Of a DNA stretch of 64,000 nt, positions 8,415 through 16,192 are shown one piece after another. The stretch spans positions 66,720 to 130,719 of the forward strand of contig JAPOYA010000005.1 of assembly GCA_026706815.1 (NCBI GenBank), written 5' to 3'. Position 1 is the stretch's first letter; every line of letters starts with the position of its first letter. A program made the translations under genes and the position numbers. Under the pieces are notes generated by a model. That model searched no databases and was not told the DNA's origin. It saw nothing but the letters and a program-made list of their open reading frames with translations. This stretch comes from Acidimicrobiaceae bacterium. GTDB lineage: Bacteria; Actinomycetota; Acidimicrobiia; Acidimicrobiales; Aldehydirespiratoraceae.

Positions 8415-8903
8415 GTGTTCGTCTTCTTTGTCGCAGTGGCGGTCATCGGTGTTCTGATCGTCTTCGACAGCCCCGCGATCGACTACCGGTACGTTGCCGG
8501 CGGCGCGGTGTTGCCACTGGCAGAGGGCATAACGGGGCGTCCGTTGGTCCTTCACACCCTGATCGGCTCGGTCGCTTTGCTGGCACTCGTGATGGCGGTG
8601 ACCGTGGGATCGCGTCTGCTTCGGCGCCGACTGTTGGGCGTGCCCATCGGCGCCTTCGTGTTCCTCGCAGCCTCGGGGGCCTGGACGCGGACGGACTTGT
8701 TCTGGTGGCCTTTCGCCGGTCTCGACGGGATTGCCGCCGCACCATTGCCGGAGTTCGATCGGCCGCTGGGGATCTTGGCGCTGTTGGAGTTGCTCGGGAT
8801 CTGCGCCATGGTCTGGCTGATCCGCCGCTTCGAACTCACCCGACCCGAGAACCGCCGGAAACTGTTGCGCTCAGGCCGACTTCCCCGAGAGCACCTCAGA
8901 TAG
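8415..8903 (+). CDS. Hypothetical four-pass membrane protein
   Basis: I do not recognise this 162-residue protein. It starts with GTG one base after the zinc-ribbon gene. Hydrophobic segments are at roughly residues 1-17, 47-65, 75-90 and 115-135, and the tail is Arg-rich and probably cytoplasmic. There are no catalytic motifs, although several His, Asp and Trp residues flank the membrane segments. Its position suggests translational coupling with the zinc-ribbon protein. The stop codon lies within a 17-bp unit that is repeated 35 bp downstream. Confidence 0.7.
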   Translation: MFVFFVAVAVIGVLIVFDSPAIDYRYVAGGAVLPLAEGITGRPLVLHTLIGSVALLALVMAVTVGSRLLRRRLLGVPIGAFVFLAASGAWTRTDLFWWPFAGLDGIAAAPLPEFDRPLGILALLELLGICAMVWLIRRFELTRPENRRKLLRSGRLPREHLR

Positions 8904-8949
8904 CCCGTCCATGGACGTTGAACCTGGACCACAGACAGCCCGTCCATGG
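8898..8949. repeat. 17-bp direct repeat beginning at a stop codon
   Basis: AGAYAGCCCGTCCATGG occurs at 8898-8914 and 8933-8949 with one mismatch (35-bp period). The first copy contains the TAG stop of the upstream membrane-protein gene. Confidence 0.85.
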
Positions 8950-9014
8950 CCTAGCTTTGGGTTGCGAGGCACGTAGGACCATGAACCACGCAGGGCGATG
9001 AGGCGCCGGGGGCC

Positions 9015-9416
9015 ATGAAACAGCCGGGCGCGTCTTGGACCGTTCCGGAAGCCGAGGTGAAATTCCGCTTCATCGCCTCGGGTGGCCCCGGCGGCCAGCA
9101 CGCCAACAGGTCCAACACCAAAGTCGAGGCAGTTCTGCGTATTGACGACTCGACCATGCCTGAAGCTCTCCGGGCCCGAGTGATCGCGCGGTTCGGCAAC
9201 GTGATTCGAGTCACCGTGGATGCTGAGCGGTCGCAACTGCGGAATCGCCGGATTGCGCTCGAGAGGATTCAGCGACGGATCGATTCGGCCGGTCGAACCA
9301 AGCGCACGCGGACCGCCACCAAACCCACACGCGGTTCGCAGCGCCGTCGGATCGAGGCAAAACGACGCCGATCTGAAACAAAGCGAAACCGCCGCGCGCC
9401 CAGCGCAGACGATTGA
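9015..9416 (+). CDS. arfB: ArfB-type peptidyl-tRNA hydrolase (release-factor-like)
   Basis: This 133-residue protein carries the release-factor GGQ motif in SGGPGGQHANRSNTKVE (residues about 23-39), but it lacks the codon-recognition domain of RF1/RF2. The C-terminal 40 residues are a strongly basic Arg/Lys tail. That combination is diagnostic of ArfB (YaeJ), which enters ribosomes stalled without a stop codon, inserts its tail into the empty mRNA channel and hydrolyses peptidyl-tRNA. Length matches the family. The gene stands alone and converges with rnpB, about 56 bases away. No Shine-Dalgarno is evident. Confidence 0.92.
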   Translation: MKQPGASWTVPEAEVKFRFIASGGPGGQHANRSNTKVEAVLRIDDSTMPEALRARVIARFGNVIRVTVDAERSQLRNRRIALERIQRRIDSAGRTKRTRTATKPTRGSQRRRIEAKRRRSETKRNRRAPSADD

Positions 9417-9472
9417 GCGTCGTGGCGGCGCTGTCCCCCGCAGCTCACGGTGGACAGTCCGTTGCGGATGTG

Positions 9473-9833
9473 ACGGGGAGTCGGCCTGTAGGCGGGATTC
9501 TGTCCGGGAGCCGAATCACCGGCTCCGTGGATGGCCATCCATCTTTGCGGCCTACCCGGGAGTGTCTGCGGACGGGACGCCCTCTCCCTGCATGGCCTTG
9601 CTCCGGGTGGGGTTTGCCTAGCCACCCCGGTCGCCCGGGGTGCTGGTGCGCTCTTACCGCACCTTTTCACCCTTGCCCCGTGGCACCCCTCGGGGAGCCT
9701 CTGAGGCGGTTTGTTTTCTGTGGCACTTTCCTGCGAGTCGCCTCGACTGGCGCAAGCCAGCACCCTTCCCTGCGGAGTCCCGACCTTCCTCAACGCAGCG
9801 GACTGCGCCGCGGCCATCTGGCCGGCTCCCCGT
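9473..9833 (-). ncRNA. rnpB: RNase P RNA, bacterial type A
   Basis: Read on the minus strand, the region carries conserved RNase P RNA blocks in order. They are GAGGAAGGTCGGGACTCC, GGAAAGTGCCACAGAAAACA, AAGGGTGAAAAGGTGCGGTA with AGAGCGCACCAGC, CCCACCCGGAGCAAGGCC, and GGGTAGGCCGC near the 3' end. The ends are set by helix P1: GGGGAGCCGGCC (9820-9831) pairs with GGCCGACTCCCC (9475-9486) with one mismatch. Several blocks are close to the mycobacterial RNA. It is the catalytic subunit that matures tRNA 5' ends. It fills what would otherwise be the only gap of more than 300 bases in the window. Confidence 0.95.
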
Positions 9834-9877
9834 CACACACCAAGTGTGCCCCAACCAATGCGGCTTTGCCCCGCTTT

Positions 9878-10123
9878 TCAAGAGCCGAGCACCGCGTCGA
9901 GCTGTTCGCACATGAAACCTATGTGATCCGCGTTCAGGCCGTGGTGGACCGGCAGCGACACCGCGTTGACCATGATCCCGTGCTGTTTGGACAACAGCGA
10001 GGCGGTCCTGCGCTCGAACTCGAAGACGCTCTCGCCGATGTCGAGCGTCGATGAGCGCAGCACGGCCACGACTGCCTCGCTCTCGCGTTCGTCGTGAACC
10101 GCGCCCGAAACCGGGAGTTTCAT
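9878..10123 (-). pseudogene. Internally deleted DegT/DnrJ/EryC1-type aminotransferase remnant
   Basis: The 81-codon frame joins two pieces that belong to opposite ends of a roughly 370-residue PLP aminotransferase. Residues 1-50 match the family N-terminus (PVSGAVHDERESEAVVAVLR, EFERRTASLLSKQHGIMVN). The remaining 30 (VSLPVHHGLNADHIGFMCEQ) look like its last helix region. The cofactor lysine and most of the active site are missing, so no transaminase activity is possible. The junction after MVN is in frame and no stop interrupts it. An AGGAGAGGG Shine-Dalgarno precedes the ATG at 10123, so it may still be translated. It lies immediately upstream of rnpB on the same strand. Confidence 0.7.
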
Positions 10124-10169
10124 CTGCTGCCCTCTCCTGGTTGGCCGGAATCCGTTTTGGACAGGATCT

Positions 10170-10571
10170 TCACCGGTCGACTCTGGCGCGATTGGCAAGA
10201 TACGCGCCAATTCCGCCGCCGACAGTGCCGATTGCCGCGGCGAGCAGAGCATTGAAGACCAACGCCAGCGGGTTGATTCCGTCGCCGCCGGCGATGCGGA
10301 AGGCCGCGGCGACGGACTGCACGACCGCGAAGGCGATGAGCGTTGCGGTTGCGCCGTTGACCATTGGGGCGTCCGCAGCAGACCTCCCGGCTACAGCACC
10401 GCCCGAGAGGTAGGCCGCCACGATCGCCAACAGGGTGAGATACACCCAATTCGACTGATTGGTTTCACCGCTGTCGGAGAGGGTCGCCTGGATCACCGCG
10501 GCGGGAGCGGAGACAGCCAGACAAGTCAATGCACCGGCTCGAACGGCCGGAGGAAACAGAGACCGTGACAC
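10170..10571 (-). CDS. Hypothetical four-pass membrane protein
   Basis: The product has 133 residues and four hydrophobic segments (about 12-30, 44-60, 70-90 and 100-125) with Gly/Ala-rich helices. It resembles small TIGR04086-like membrane proteins in size and texture, but I cannot assign a family with confidence. The start is GTG at 10571; on the minus strand TAGCCT ends 7 bases upstream and no Shine-Dalgarno is seen, which fits a leaderless mRNA. It is divergent from trpD, with a short palindrome in the shared intergenic space. Function is unknown. Confidence 0.65.
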   Translation of the reverse strand: MSRSLFPPAVRAGALTCLAVSAPAAVIQATLSDSGETNQSNWVYLTLLAIVAAYLSGGAVAGRSAADAPMVNGATATLIAFAVVQSVAAAFRIAGGDGINPLALVFNALLAAAIGTVGGGIGAYLANRARVDR

Positions 10572-10578
10572 GAAGCCG

Positions 10579-10584
10579 AGGCTA
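10579..10584 (-). promoter_or_regulatory. Candidate leaderless -10 (TAGCCT, minus strand)
   Basis: On the minus strand TAGCCT ends 7 bases before the GTG start at 10571; no Shine-Dalgarno lies between. Confidence 0.45.
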
Positions 10585-10647
10585 GCAGCGCGCTACGGTC
10601 GCGTAGCCAGCCGCTGCAACCCACACAGAGACGGGACGTGACACCCC

Positions 10648-11694
10648 ATGACGACCGCGACGAACATCAACGATCACGGCGGCTGGCCGGGCATTCTCGG
10701 CGTGCTGGCCGACGGTGCTGACCTCGACTCCGACATCACCCGAGCCGTGCTGTCCACGATCCTCAGCGGCGATGCCACAGAGGCACAGATCGCCGCGTTC
10801 ATCGTCGGTCTCCGAATCAAGGGCGAGACGGTCGAGGAGCTGGTCGGGCTGCAGACGGCCATGCTCGATTCAGCAGCACCGCTGGCGGTACCCGACGACA
10901 CGATCGACATCGTCGGCGCCGGCGGAGTGGCCAGCCGCAGGCGCCATGCGCTCAATGTCTCGACGATGGCCGCGTTTGTGGCCGCCGGGGCAGGGGCGAC
11001 GGTCTGCAAGCACGGAAACCGCAAAGCTTCTTCGACCTCGGGCAGCTTCGATCTGCTCGAGGCGCTCGGGGTTGAGGTGGATCTGGCCCCCGGCCAGCTC
11101 GAAGCTCAGGTCGACAGCATCGCTCTGGGGTTCGCCTTCGCCCGGACCTTTCACCCGGCGATGCGTCATGTGGGCCCGGTGCGAGCGCAGTTGGGCATCC
11201 AGACGGTGTTCAACATTCTGGGCCCGTTGAGCCACCCGGGTCGGCTGAGGCGGCAGGTCGTCGGCGTGGGGGACTGGTCCAGCGCTCAGCGGATGGTGGG
11301 GGTGCTTGCAGCGACCGGGTCGCAGCGTTCGCTGGTCGTGTACGGTGACGGCGGTCTGGATGAGCTGTCCACGACGGGCCCGTCGAAAATCCTCTCACTC
11401 GAAGACGGCGAGATCACCGAGCTGACAGTCACCGCGTCATCGGTCGGCTTGGCCCCGGCCGCCCCGCAAGACATCGCCGGTGGCGACGCCGCGGCGAACG
11501 CCCGGATAGCCCGCTCGGTCTTTGCCGGCGACCCTGGACCCCATCGGGACATCGTGGTGCTGAACGCCGCCGCGGGTCTGCTGGTCGCAGGGCTTGCAGC
11601 GGACCTCGGCGAGGGCGTGGCGTCGGCCGCTGCTGCCATTGACGACGGGCGCGCCGAAGCCAAGCTCGCCGCACTGGCGTCGACTGACTGGTGA
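10648..11694 (+). CDS. trpD: Anthranilate phosphoribosyltransferase, variant PRPP loop
   Basis: The 348-residue protein follows TrpD throughout: the N-terminal helical domain, NVSTMAAFVAAGAG, the anthranilate/PRPP segment KHGNRKASSTSGSFDLLEALG, FHPAMRHVGPVRAQLG, FNILGPLSHP and the GLDELS region. TrpD joins anthranilate and PRPP in tryptophan synthesis. The expected GTGGD PRPP-binding loop is different: the sequence reads GAGGVASRRRHALN, which lacks the Asp and is about three residues longer. This may be a lineage variant or a paralogue with another substrate. No other trp genes are nearby. In M. tuberculosis trpD (Rv2192c) also neighbours the exonuclease/GIY-YIG gene, as here. Confidence 0.8.
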   Translation: MTTATNINDHGGWPGILGVLADGADLDSDITRAVLSTILSGDATEAQIAAFIVGLRIKGETVEELVGLQTAMLDSAAPLAVPDDTIDIVGAGGVASRRRHALNVSTMAAFVAAGAGATVCKHGNRKASSTSGSFDLLEALGVEVDLAPGQLEAQVDSIALGFAFARTFHPAMRHVGPVRAQLGIQTVFNILGPLSHPGRLRRQVVGVGDWSSAQRMVGVLAATGSQRSLVVYGDGGLDELSTTGPSKILSLEDGEITELTVTASSVGLAPAAPQDIAGGDAAANARIARSVFAGDPGPHRDIVVLNAAAGLLVAGLAADLGEGVASAAAAIDDGRAEAKLAALASTDW

Positions 11695-11710
11695 GGTTTG
11701 CCGCCGACAA

Positions 11711-11740
11711 GGCGGTCAGGCGGTTCAGGCGGTTCAGGCG
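11711..11740. repeat. 8-9-bp tandem repeat giving successive in-frame stops
   Basis: Units GGCGGTCA, GGCGGTTCA and GGCGGTTCA run from 11711 to 11736, followed by GGCG. On the minus strand each 9-bp unit supplies a TGA. The exonuclease gene ends at the first of these, and the next unit repeats the stop in the same frame. Confidence 0.8.
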
Positions 11741-13512
11741 ATTTGCGACATCCGCGGCCGGGGCGTTGAGGTTGGTCTGCGCAGTGGAGCAACGCCAGTT
11801 CGGGCCGCGGTGCGGCGGGCTGGACTCTTGGCCTTCGGTTTGAACACCGGCAGGGCCGGCAGGGGGTTGGCCAACACGCCCTCCACTTCCTCGATGGCCA
11901 CCTTGTCGGCATTGCGCTCGATCCAGTCGACAACCGTGAGCAGTTCATCGGCTTCCGCACGCTTGGGAACGGGCAAAGGTCCCGTCGGCGGGGCTGGGGG
12001 AGCGCCCGGGTCGTCCGTGGCGAAGAGTTCGTCGGGGCCGTCTGCACGGCCGCTGCGCCAGAGTAGCCCGTCGACCAGCTCGACCCAGCCATTGCCGATG
12101 CGCAGACGCAGGCGCCCCGCCCGTCGCAACAGGTCGAAACGTCGATGCCGTCGCAGCAGTCCCGCCAAGGCCCCGGCCCGGTCTCGCACATCGGCTGCTT
12201 CTTCGTAGCGCTGCTCGGCCGCCAGACTCTCGATCCTTGCTGCCAGCGGAGCCAGCAACCGGTCGGGACGCGACGTCAAGTTGGCGACCAGCTCTTCGAT
12301 GACTGCGGCGTATTCGGCTTCAGAGGCCGCCCCGGAACAAGGACAAAACGAGACCCCCAATTGAGCCGGAGCGCAGACGTTCGCATTCGGCGACGCTCGC
12401 GAGGCGAGGGTGCAGCGCCGCACGGGAGCCGCGCTGTGGATCGCCTCGATGACTCGTTTCGCCGCCCGTGTCGATGCCACGGGACCCAGGTAGAGCGCTT
12501 CGTCATCGTTCACCTTTCGCACCACCGAAAGGCGCGGGAAGCGTTCGTTGAGGGTCAGCTTGATGTAGGGGTACTTGCCGGCCCGGGTGCCCTGTCGGTT
12601 GAAGCGCGGCAGATGCTGATGGATCAGCCGCAGCTCCAACACCGCGGCCTCAAGGCCGTTGCGGCAGACCTGATGGTCGATGCGATGTGTCTCGCGCAGC
12701 AACTGGCCGACTTTGCGCCGCTCGTCGGTGGAGAAATAGCTGCGAACCCGGGATCGCAGGTTGGAGGCCTTGCCGACATAGAGCACCTCATCACGGGAGT
12801 CTTTGAACATGTAGACGCCGGGTCCGCGCGGGAGGCCTTCGGTCAGATGAAGTTTCTTGGCCTGGGGACTGCCGGCGAGCTTGGGCAGCGCAATCAGGTC
12901 TTCGAGGCCCGACACTCCCAAGGCTGCGGCCCGCTCGAGCAGAGAATGCAGCAGGTCCCCGGTCGCCAACGCGTCGTCGAGAGCGCGATGGCTGGGTCTG
13001 TGGCTCAACCGCAGGCGATCGGCAAGCGTGCCGAGCCTGCAGTTGGGCACCTCGTCGCGCAGCAGGCGGCGAGCCAACCCGAGCGTGTCGATCGAGCGCG
13101 CCGCGAGGCGGGGACGGCCGAGTTGTGCAAGGGCCGCGTTGAGGAAGGAGATGTCGAAGCGGACGTTGTGCCCGACGATAACCGCGCCGTCTGCGAACTC
13201 CAGCAACGACGGCATCACCGCCTCGATGCGAGGTGCTCGCTTCACCATGGCCTGGGTGATGCCGGTGAGCACCGTGATCTCCGGCGGGATCGCGCATCCC
13301 GGGTCGACCAGCGTCTGGTAGGTGCCGAGACACTCGCCTCCGCGGAGCTTCACGGCCCCGATCTCGGTGATCGCACAGTCTGCTGGGGAAGCACCGGTTG
13401 TCTCCAGGTCGATGACGACGAAGGTGACCTCGTGCAGAGGAGCGCCGAGATCCTCGAAGCTCTGCTGGTATGCGAACTCTTGTTCGGGCACCCTGATACT
13501 CTGCACGAACAC
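11734..13512 (-). CDS. DEDD exonuclease / GIY-YIG / UVR-motif fusion protein
   Basis: The 592-residue protein has three parts. Residues about 28-200 form a DnaQ-type 3'-5' exonuclease with VVIDLETTG (D35, E37), GHNVRFDISFLN and HRALDDALATGD. Residues about 225-310 are a GIY-YIG nuclease like the UvrC N-terminus (GPGVYMFK, EVLYVGKASNLRSRVRSYF). Near residue 430, AAEQRYEEAADVRDR resembles the UVR helix through which UvrC meets UvrB. The same architecture is known from mycobacterial Rv2191, and it probably acts in DNA repair. It starts with GTG at 13512 without a Shine-Dalgarno or clear -10. It converges with trpD. Confidence 0.88.
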   Translation of the reverse strand: MFVQSIRVPEQEFAYQQSFEDLGAPLHEVTFVVIDLETTGASPADCAITEIGAVKLRGGECLGTYQTLVDPGCAIPPEITVLTGITQAMVKRAPRIEAVMPSLLEFADGAVIVGHNVRFDISFLNAALAQLGRPRLAARSIDTLGLARRLLRDEVPNCRLGTLADRLRLSHRPSHRALDDALATGDLLHSLLERAAALGVSGLEDLIALPKLAGSPQAKKLHLTEGLPRGPGVYMFKDSRDEVLYVGKASNLRSRVRSYFSTDERRKVGQLLRETHRIDHQVCRNGLEAAVLELRLIHQHLPRFNRQGTRAGKYPYIKLTLNERFPRLSVVRKVNDDEALYLGPVASTRAAKRVIEAIHSAAPVRRCTLASRASPNANVCAPAQLGVSFCPCSGAASEAEYAAVIEELVANLTSRPDRLLAPLAARIESLAAEQRYEEAADVRDRAGALAGLLRRHRRFDLLRRAGRLRLRIGNGWVELVDGLLWRSGRADGPDELFATDDPGAPPAPPTGPLPVPKRAEADELLTVVDWIERNADKVAIEEVEGVLANPLPALPVFKPKAKSPARRTAARTGVAPLRRPTSTPRPRMSQIA

Positions 13513-13565
13513 ATGTTTGATGTCAAGGAGGCCCGCGTCGATCCAGCGGTGTCACACCCCCTGCG

Positions 13566-13571
13566 TAACTT
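13566..13571 (+). promoter_or_regulatory. Candidate leaderless -10 (TAACTT)
   Basis: TAACTT ends 6 bases before the ATG at 13578. The spacer GAGGAC is purine-rich but too close to act as a normal ribosome-binding site. Confidence 0.45.
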
Positions 13572-13577
13572 GAGGAC

Positions 13578-13853
13578 ATGGGAAAACACACTCACCTTCG
13601 ACTGGTCAGCGATGAGCTGGATCCTCACTGCGGTGCTTCTGCGGGCACGCAGGAGGGTCTGATGATCGACTGCGACATGTGCGTGATGCAGCACACCGAA
13701 ACGTGCGACGACTGCGTAGTCAGCTACCTAGTCGGCCACGCGGAGGGCACCCCGGTTGTTCTCGACTTCGAGGAACGGCGGGCCTATGAACTGCTCAACG
13801 ACGCCGGACTCGTCCCGTCGAGCAGGTTCGTCCCGCGCTCGAGCGCCGTTTAG
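13578..13853 (+). CDS. Small Cys-rich conserved actinobacterial protein
   Basis: A 91-residue protein with a compact cysteine cluster, CDMCVMQHTETCDDCVVSYL (C45, C48, C55, C58 approximately), which should bind zinc or possibly an iron-sulfur cluster. An additional Cys and several His are present in the N-terminal part. The cluster followed by a helix and a short tail is a pattern I associate with conserved actinobacterial proteins of unknown function; no activity is known to me. It is divergent from the exonuclease fusion gene and lies about 90 bases before queG on the same strand. Confidence 0.75.
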   Translation: MGKHTHLRLVSDELDPHCGASAGTQEGLMIDCDMCVMQHTETCDDCVVSYLVGHAEGTPVVLDFEERRAYELLNDAGLVPSSRFVPRSSAV

Positions 13854-13942
13854 CCTCAATCCTCCGTTGGGGTGGCGCCATTGCCCATCAGCGTCGTGGC
13901 CCGTTGTGTCTCATTCCTCGATTGCCGTGCCACGATGGACAG

Positions 13943-15052
13943 ATGATTCCGACCGTTGCCGACCTCGTTGCCATTGGCCGCGCCGCAGGCTTGGCCGCGG
14001 TGGGAGCGACAACAGCGGTCCCCTTTGAACGCACCCGTGTCGAACTCAAGCAACGCAAGGCCAGGGGTCTGAGCGGCGGCATGCAGTTCACCTACCGCAA
14101 TCCCGACCGTTCGACGGATCCCCGCAGGACCATGAGCGACGCGACCTGTCTGATTGTCGGCGCGTACGACTACCAACGCGAACTCCCGACGCGCCCGACC
14201 GATCAACCGACTGGAAGAGTCGCCGCCTACAGCTCAGAAGACCACTACGCGTCTTTGCGCGCCGCCCTCGAGCAGGTTGCCGAGCCCCTGCGAGCGGCGG
14301 GCTTTGCGGCTCTGGTGTCGGCTGATCAGAATCACCTCGTCGACCGCGCGGCCGCCCATCGTGCGGGCATCGGCTGGTGGGGCAAAAGCTCCAATGTGCT
14401 GGTGCCCGGCAGCGGCAGCCTCGTGGTGCTCGGCTCGGTCCTGACCAACGCGCCCCTGCAAGCAGAAGGGGTCGCCGAGGTCGAAGACGGCTGCAGAACT
14501 TGCACAAAATGTCTGGACGGATGCCCGACCGGGGCGATCATCTCTCCGGGTGTGGTCGACGCGAACAAGTGCTTGGCATGGCTGCTGCAGGCATCGGGCC
14601 CATTCCCGGTCGAATACCGCGAGCTGCTCGGCGACCGCATCTACGGCTGTGACGACTGCCAAGACGTGTGTCCGCCGAACCAGATTCGTCGCAAGAAGCC
14701 TGCAATGCGGAGCGATGAAGGGGCCTGGGTCCCGATCCTCGACGTCCTGGAGCTCGACGATCAGGCGTTGATGGCCCGACTAGGGCGCTGGTATGTGCCC
14801 GACCGCGATCCCGACTACCTGCGTCGCAATGCGCTGGTGGTCCTGGGCAACATCGGTCGAGGCACAGACGAGCGAACCGTGAAGGTTCTCACCGAAATGT
14901 TGGCCCATCGCTCACCGGTTGTCGCGGCCCACGCCGTCTGGGCGGCTCGGCGACTCGACAGAGACGATCTGCTAGGCGGGTTGGCGGGGAGCGACTCCCT
15001 CGACGAGATGGTGTCAGCAGAACTCCAGCGGCCTGTGGTTGCCGTGGCATAG
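13943..15052 (+). CDS. queG: Epoxyqueuosine reductase
   Basis: The 369-residue product is a QueG homologue, the cobalamin and [4Fe-4S] enzyme that reduces epoxyqueuosine to queuosine in tRNA wobble positions. It has the GWWGKSSNVLVPGSG segment, a ferredoxin-like pair of clusters (CRTCTKCLDGCPTGAI at about residues 185-200 and CDDCQDVCPPNQ at about 238-249), and a C-terminal HEAT-like helical repeat (RNALVVLGNIG, VVAAHAVWAARRL). An upstream in-frame ATG exists at 13904, but 13943 gives the usual N-terminus. Its stop is adjacent to the pimB start. No other queuosine genes are in view. Confidence 0.9.
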   Translation: MIPTVADLVAIGRAAGLAAVGATTAVPFERTRVELKQRKARGLSGGMQFTYRNPDRSTDPRRTMSDATCLIVGAYDYQRELPTRPTDQPTGRVAAYSSEDHYASLRAALEQVAEPLRAAGFAALVSADQNHLVDRAAAHRAGIGWWGKSSNVLVPGSGSLVVLGSVLTNAPLQAEGVAEVEDGCRTCTKCLDGCPTGAIISPGVVDANKCLAWLLQASGPFPVEYRELLGDRIYGCDDCQDVCPPNQIRRKKPAMRSDEGAWVPILDVLELDDQALMARLGRWYVPDRDPDYLRRNALVVLGNIGRGTDERTVKVLTEMLAHRSPVVAAHAVWAARRLDRDDLLGGLAGSDSLDEMVSAELQRPVVAVA

Positions 15053-16192
15053 TTGCGTGCTGTGGTCCGCCATCTGTTGGTCACCAACGATTTTCCGCCG
15101 AAGATCGGCGGCATCCAGAACTATCTTTGGGAGCTCTGGCGGCGCCTTCCCCCCGACGACGTGGTCGTCTACAGCACGCCGCACGCCGACGCTGCCGCCT
15201 TCGACGCGGCCCAACCGTTCACGGTTGTCCGCAGTCGCGAGCCTTGGCTGTTGCCCCACCCGCTGCTCGCGCGGCGGGTCGACCAACTCGCAAGCAGCTA
15301 CGGCGCAGAACTCGTGATCCTGGACCCGGCCGTTCCCGTCGGCCTTGTCGGCCCCCATCTCAAGCTGCGGTACGGAGTTGTCCTGCACGGTGCGGAAGTC
15401 ACGATTCCGGGCCGGATTCCCGGTATCCGCAGTCTCTTGAATCGAGTGCTCAGCGGAGCCGTCGGGGTGATTGCCGCAGGCGGGTATCCCGCAGAACAGG
15501 CGGAGCGGTCGTTGGGGCGCGCCCTGCCGGTCAGCATTATTCCGCCGGGCGTCGATACCACTCGGTTCGTGCCACTCGGCCGACAGGGCAGACGGGCCGC
15601 GAGATCGGAGCTCGGCCTGCCCGCTGAGGACCCGCTGGTTGTTTCGGTGAGCCGTCTGGTTCCTCGCAAAGGGATGGACACGCTGATAAGGGCATCGCTT
15701 TCGATTCGTCGGAGCCACCCCGAGGTCTGCGTTGCAATTGCCGGCGTCGGCCGCGACCGGCGGCGCCTGAGTTCGCTGATCGCCGAGCTTGATGCACCGG
15801 TGAGGCTGCTGGGCAGGGTGGACGCCGATGCATTGAGCCTGCTGTACGGCTGCGGCGACGTCTTCACGATGTTGTGTCGCAGCCGTTGGGGCGGACTGGA
15901 ACAAGAGGGCTTCGGCATTGTTTTTCTGGAGGCGGCAGCGGCAGGCACAGCTCAGGTGGCCGGTCGCAGTGGGGGCGCGCACGAGGCCGTCGTCCATTCA
16001 GAAACCGGTTTGATCGTCGATGATCCCGACGACGCCGACTGCGCCGCGGCGGCGATCTCGCAGCTGCTCGACGATGATGAGCGCCGGGGGGCGATGGCGC
16101 AGGCCGGCAGAGCGCGAGCGCAACGAGACTTCTCCTACGACATTCTGGCGAGCCGGCTGGCAGAGGCGATCAATACCATGGTCCGACAATGA
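15053..16192 (+). CDS. pimB: GDP-mannose-dependent phosphatidylinositol monomannoside mannosyltransferase (PimB type)
   Basis: A GT4-family GT-B glycosyltransferase of 379 residues. The N-terminus (RHLLVTNDFPPKIGGIQNYL), the SIIPPGVDTTRFVPL linker, VSRLVPRKGMDTLI and the EQEGFGIVFLEAAAAG donor-site motif closely follow mycobacterial PimB' (Rv2188c). That enzyme adds the second mannose to phosphatidylinositol monomannoside at the inner membrane face. Neighbouring trpD, exonuclease fusion and SRPBCC genes are also neighbours of Rv2188c, supporting orthology. The start is TTG directly after the queG stop; an in-frame GTG at 15062 is an alternative. The next gene overlaps by 4 bases (ATGA). Confidence 0.82.
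   Translation: MRAVVRHLLVTNDFPPKIGGIQNYLWELWRRLPPDDVVVYSTPHADAAAFDAAQPFTVVRSREPWLLPHPLLARRVDQLASSYGAELVILDPAVPVGLVGPHLKLRYGVVLHGAEVTIPGRIPGIRSLLNRVLSGAVGVIAAGGYPAEQAERSLGRALPVSIIPPGVDTTRFVPLGRQGRRAARSELGLPAEDPLVVSVSRLVPRKGMDTLIRASLSIRRSHPEVCVAIAGVGRDRRRLSSLIAELDAPVRLLGRVDADALSLLYGCGDVFTMLCRSRWGGLEQEGFGIVFLEAAAAGTAQVAGRSGGAHEAVVHSETGLIVDDPDDADCAAAAISQLLDDDERRGAMAQAGRARAQRDFSYDILASRLAEAINTMVRQ

Noticed and set aside
9640-9915. Open reading frames inside 9.5-9.9 kb
   Set aside because: They lie across the RNase P RNA, whose conserved blocks and P1 pairing explain the sequence.
10592-10607. Short palindrome GCTACG-GTCG-CGTAGC between the membrane-protein gene and trpD, considered as an operator
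   Set aside because: A 6-bp stem is too common in GC-rich DNA to support a claim without conservation data.
12145-13662. A 505-codon open frame on the plus strand opposite the exonuclease fusion gene (and similar long antisense frames elsewhere, such as 4716-5939 minus)
   Set aside because: These are the usual antisense open frames of GC-rich genes. They lack recognisable protein motifs, while the opposite strand has complete, motif-rich genes.
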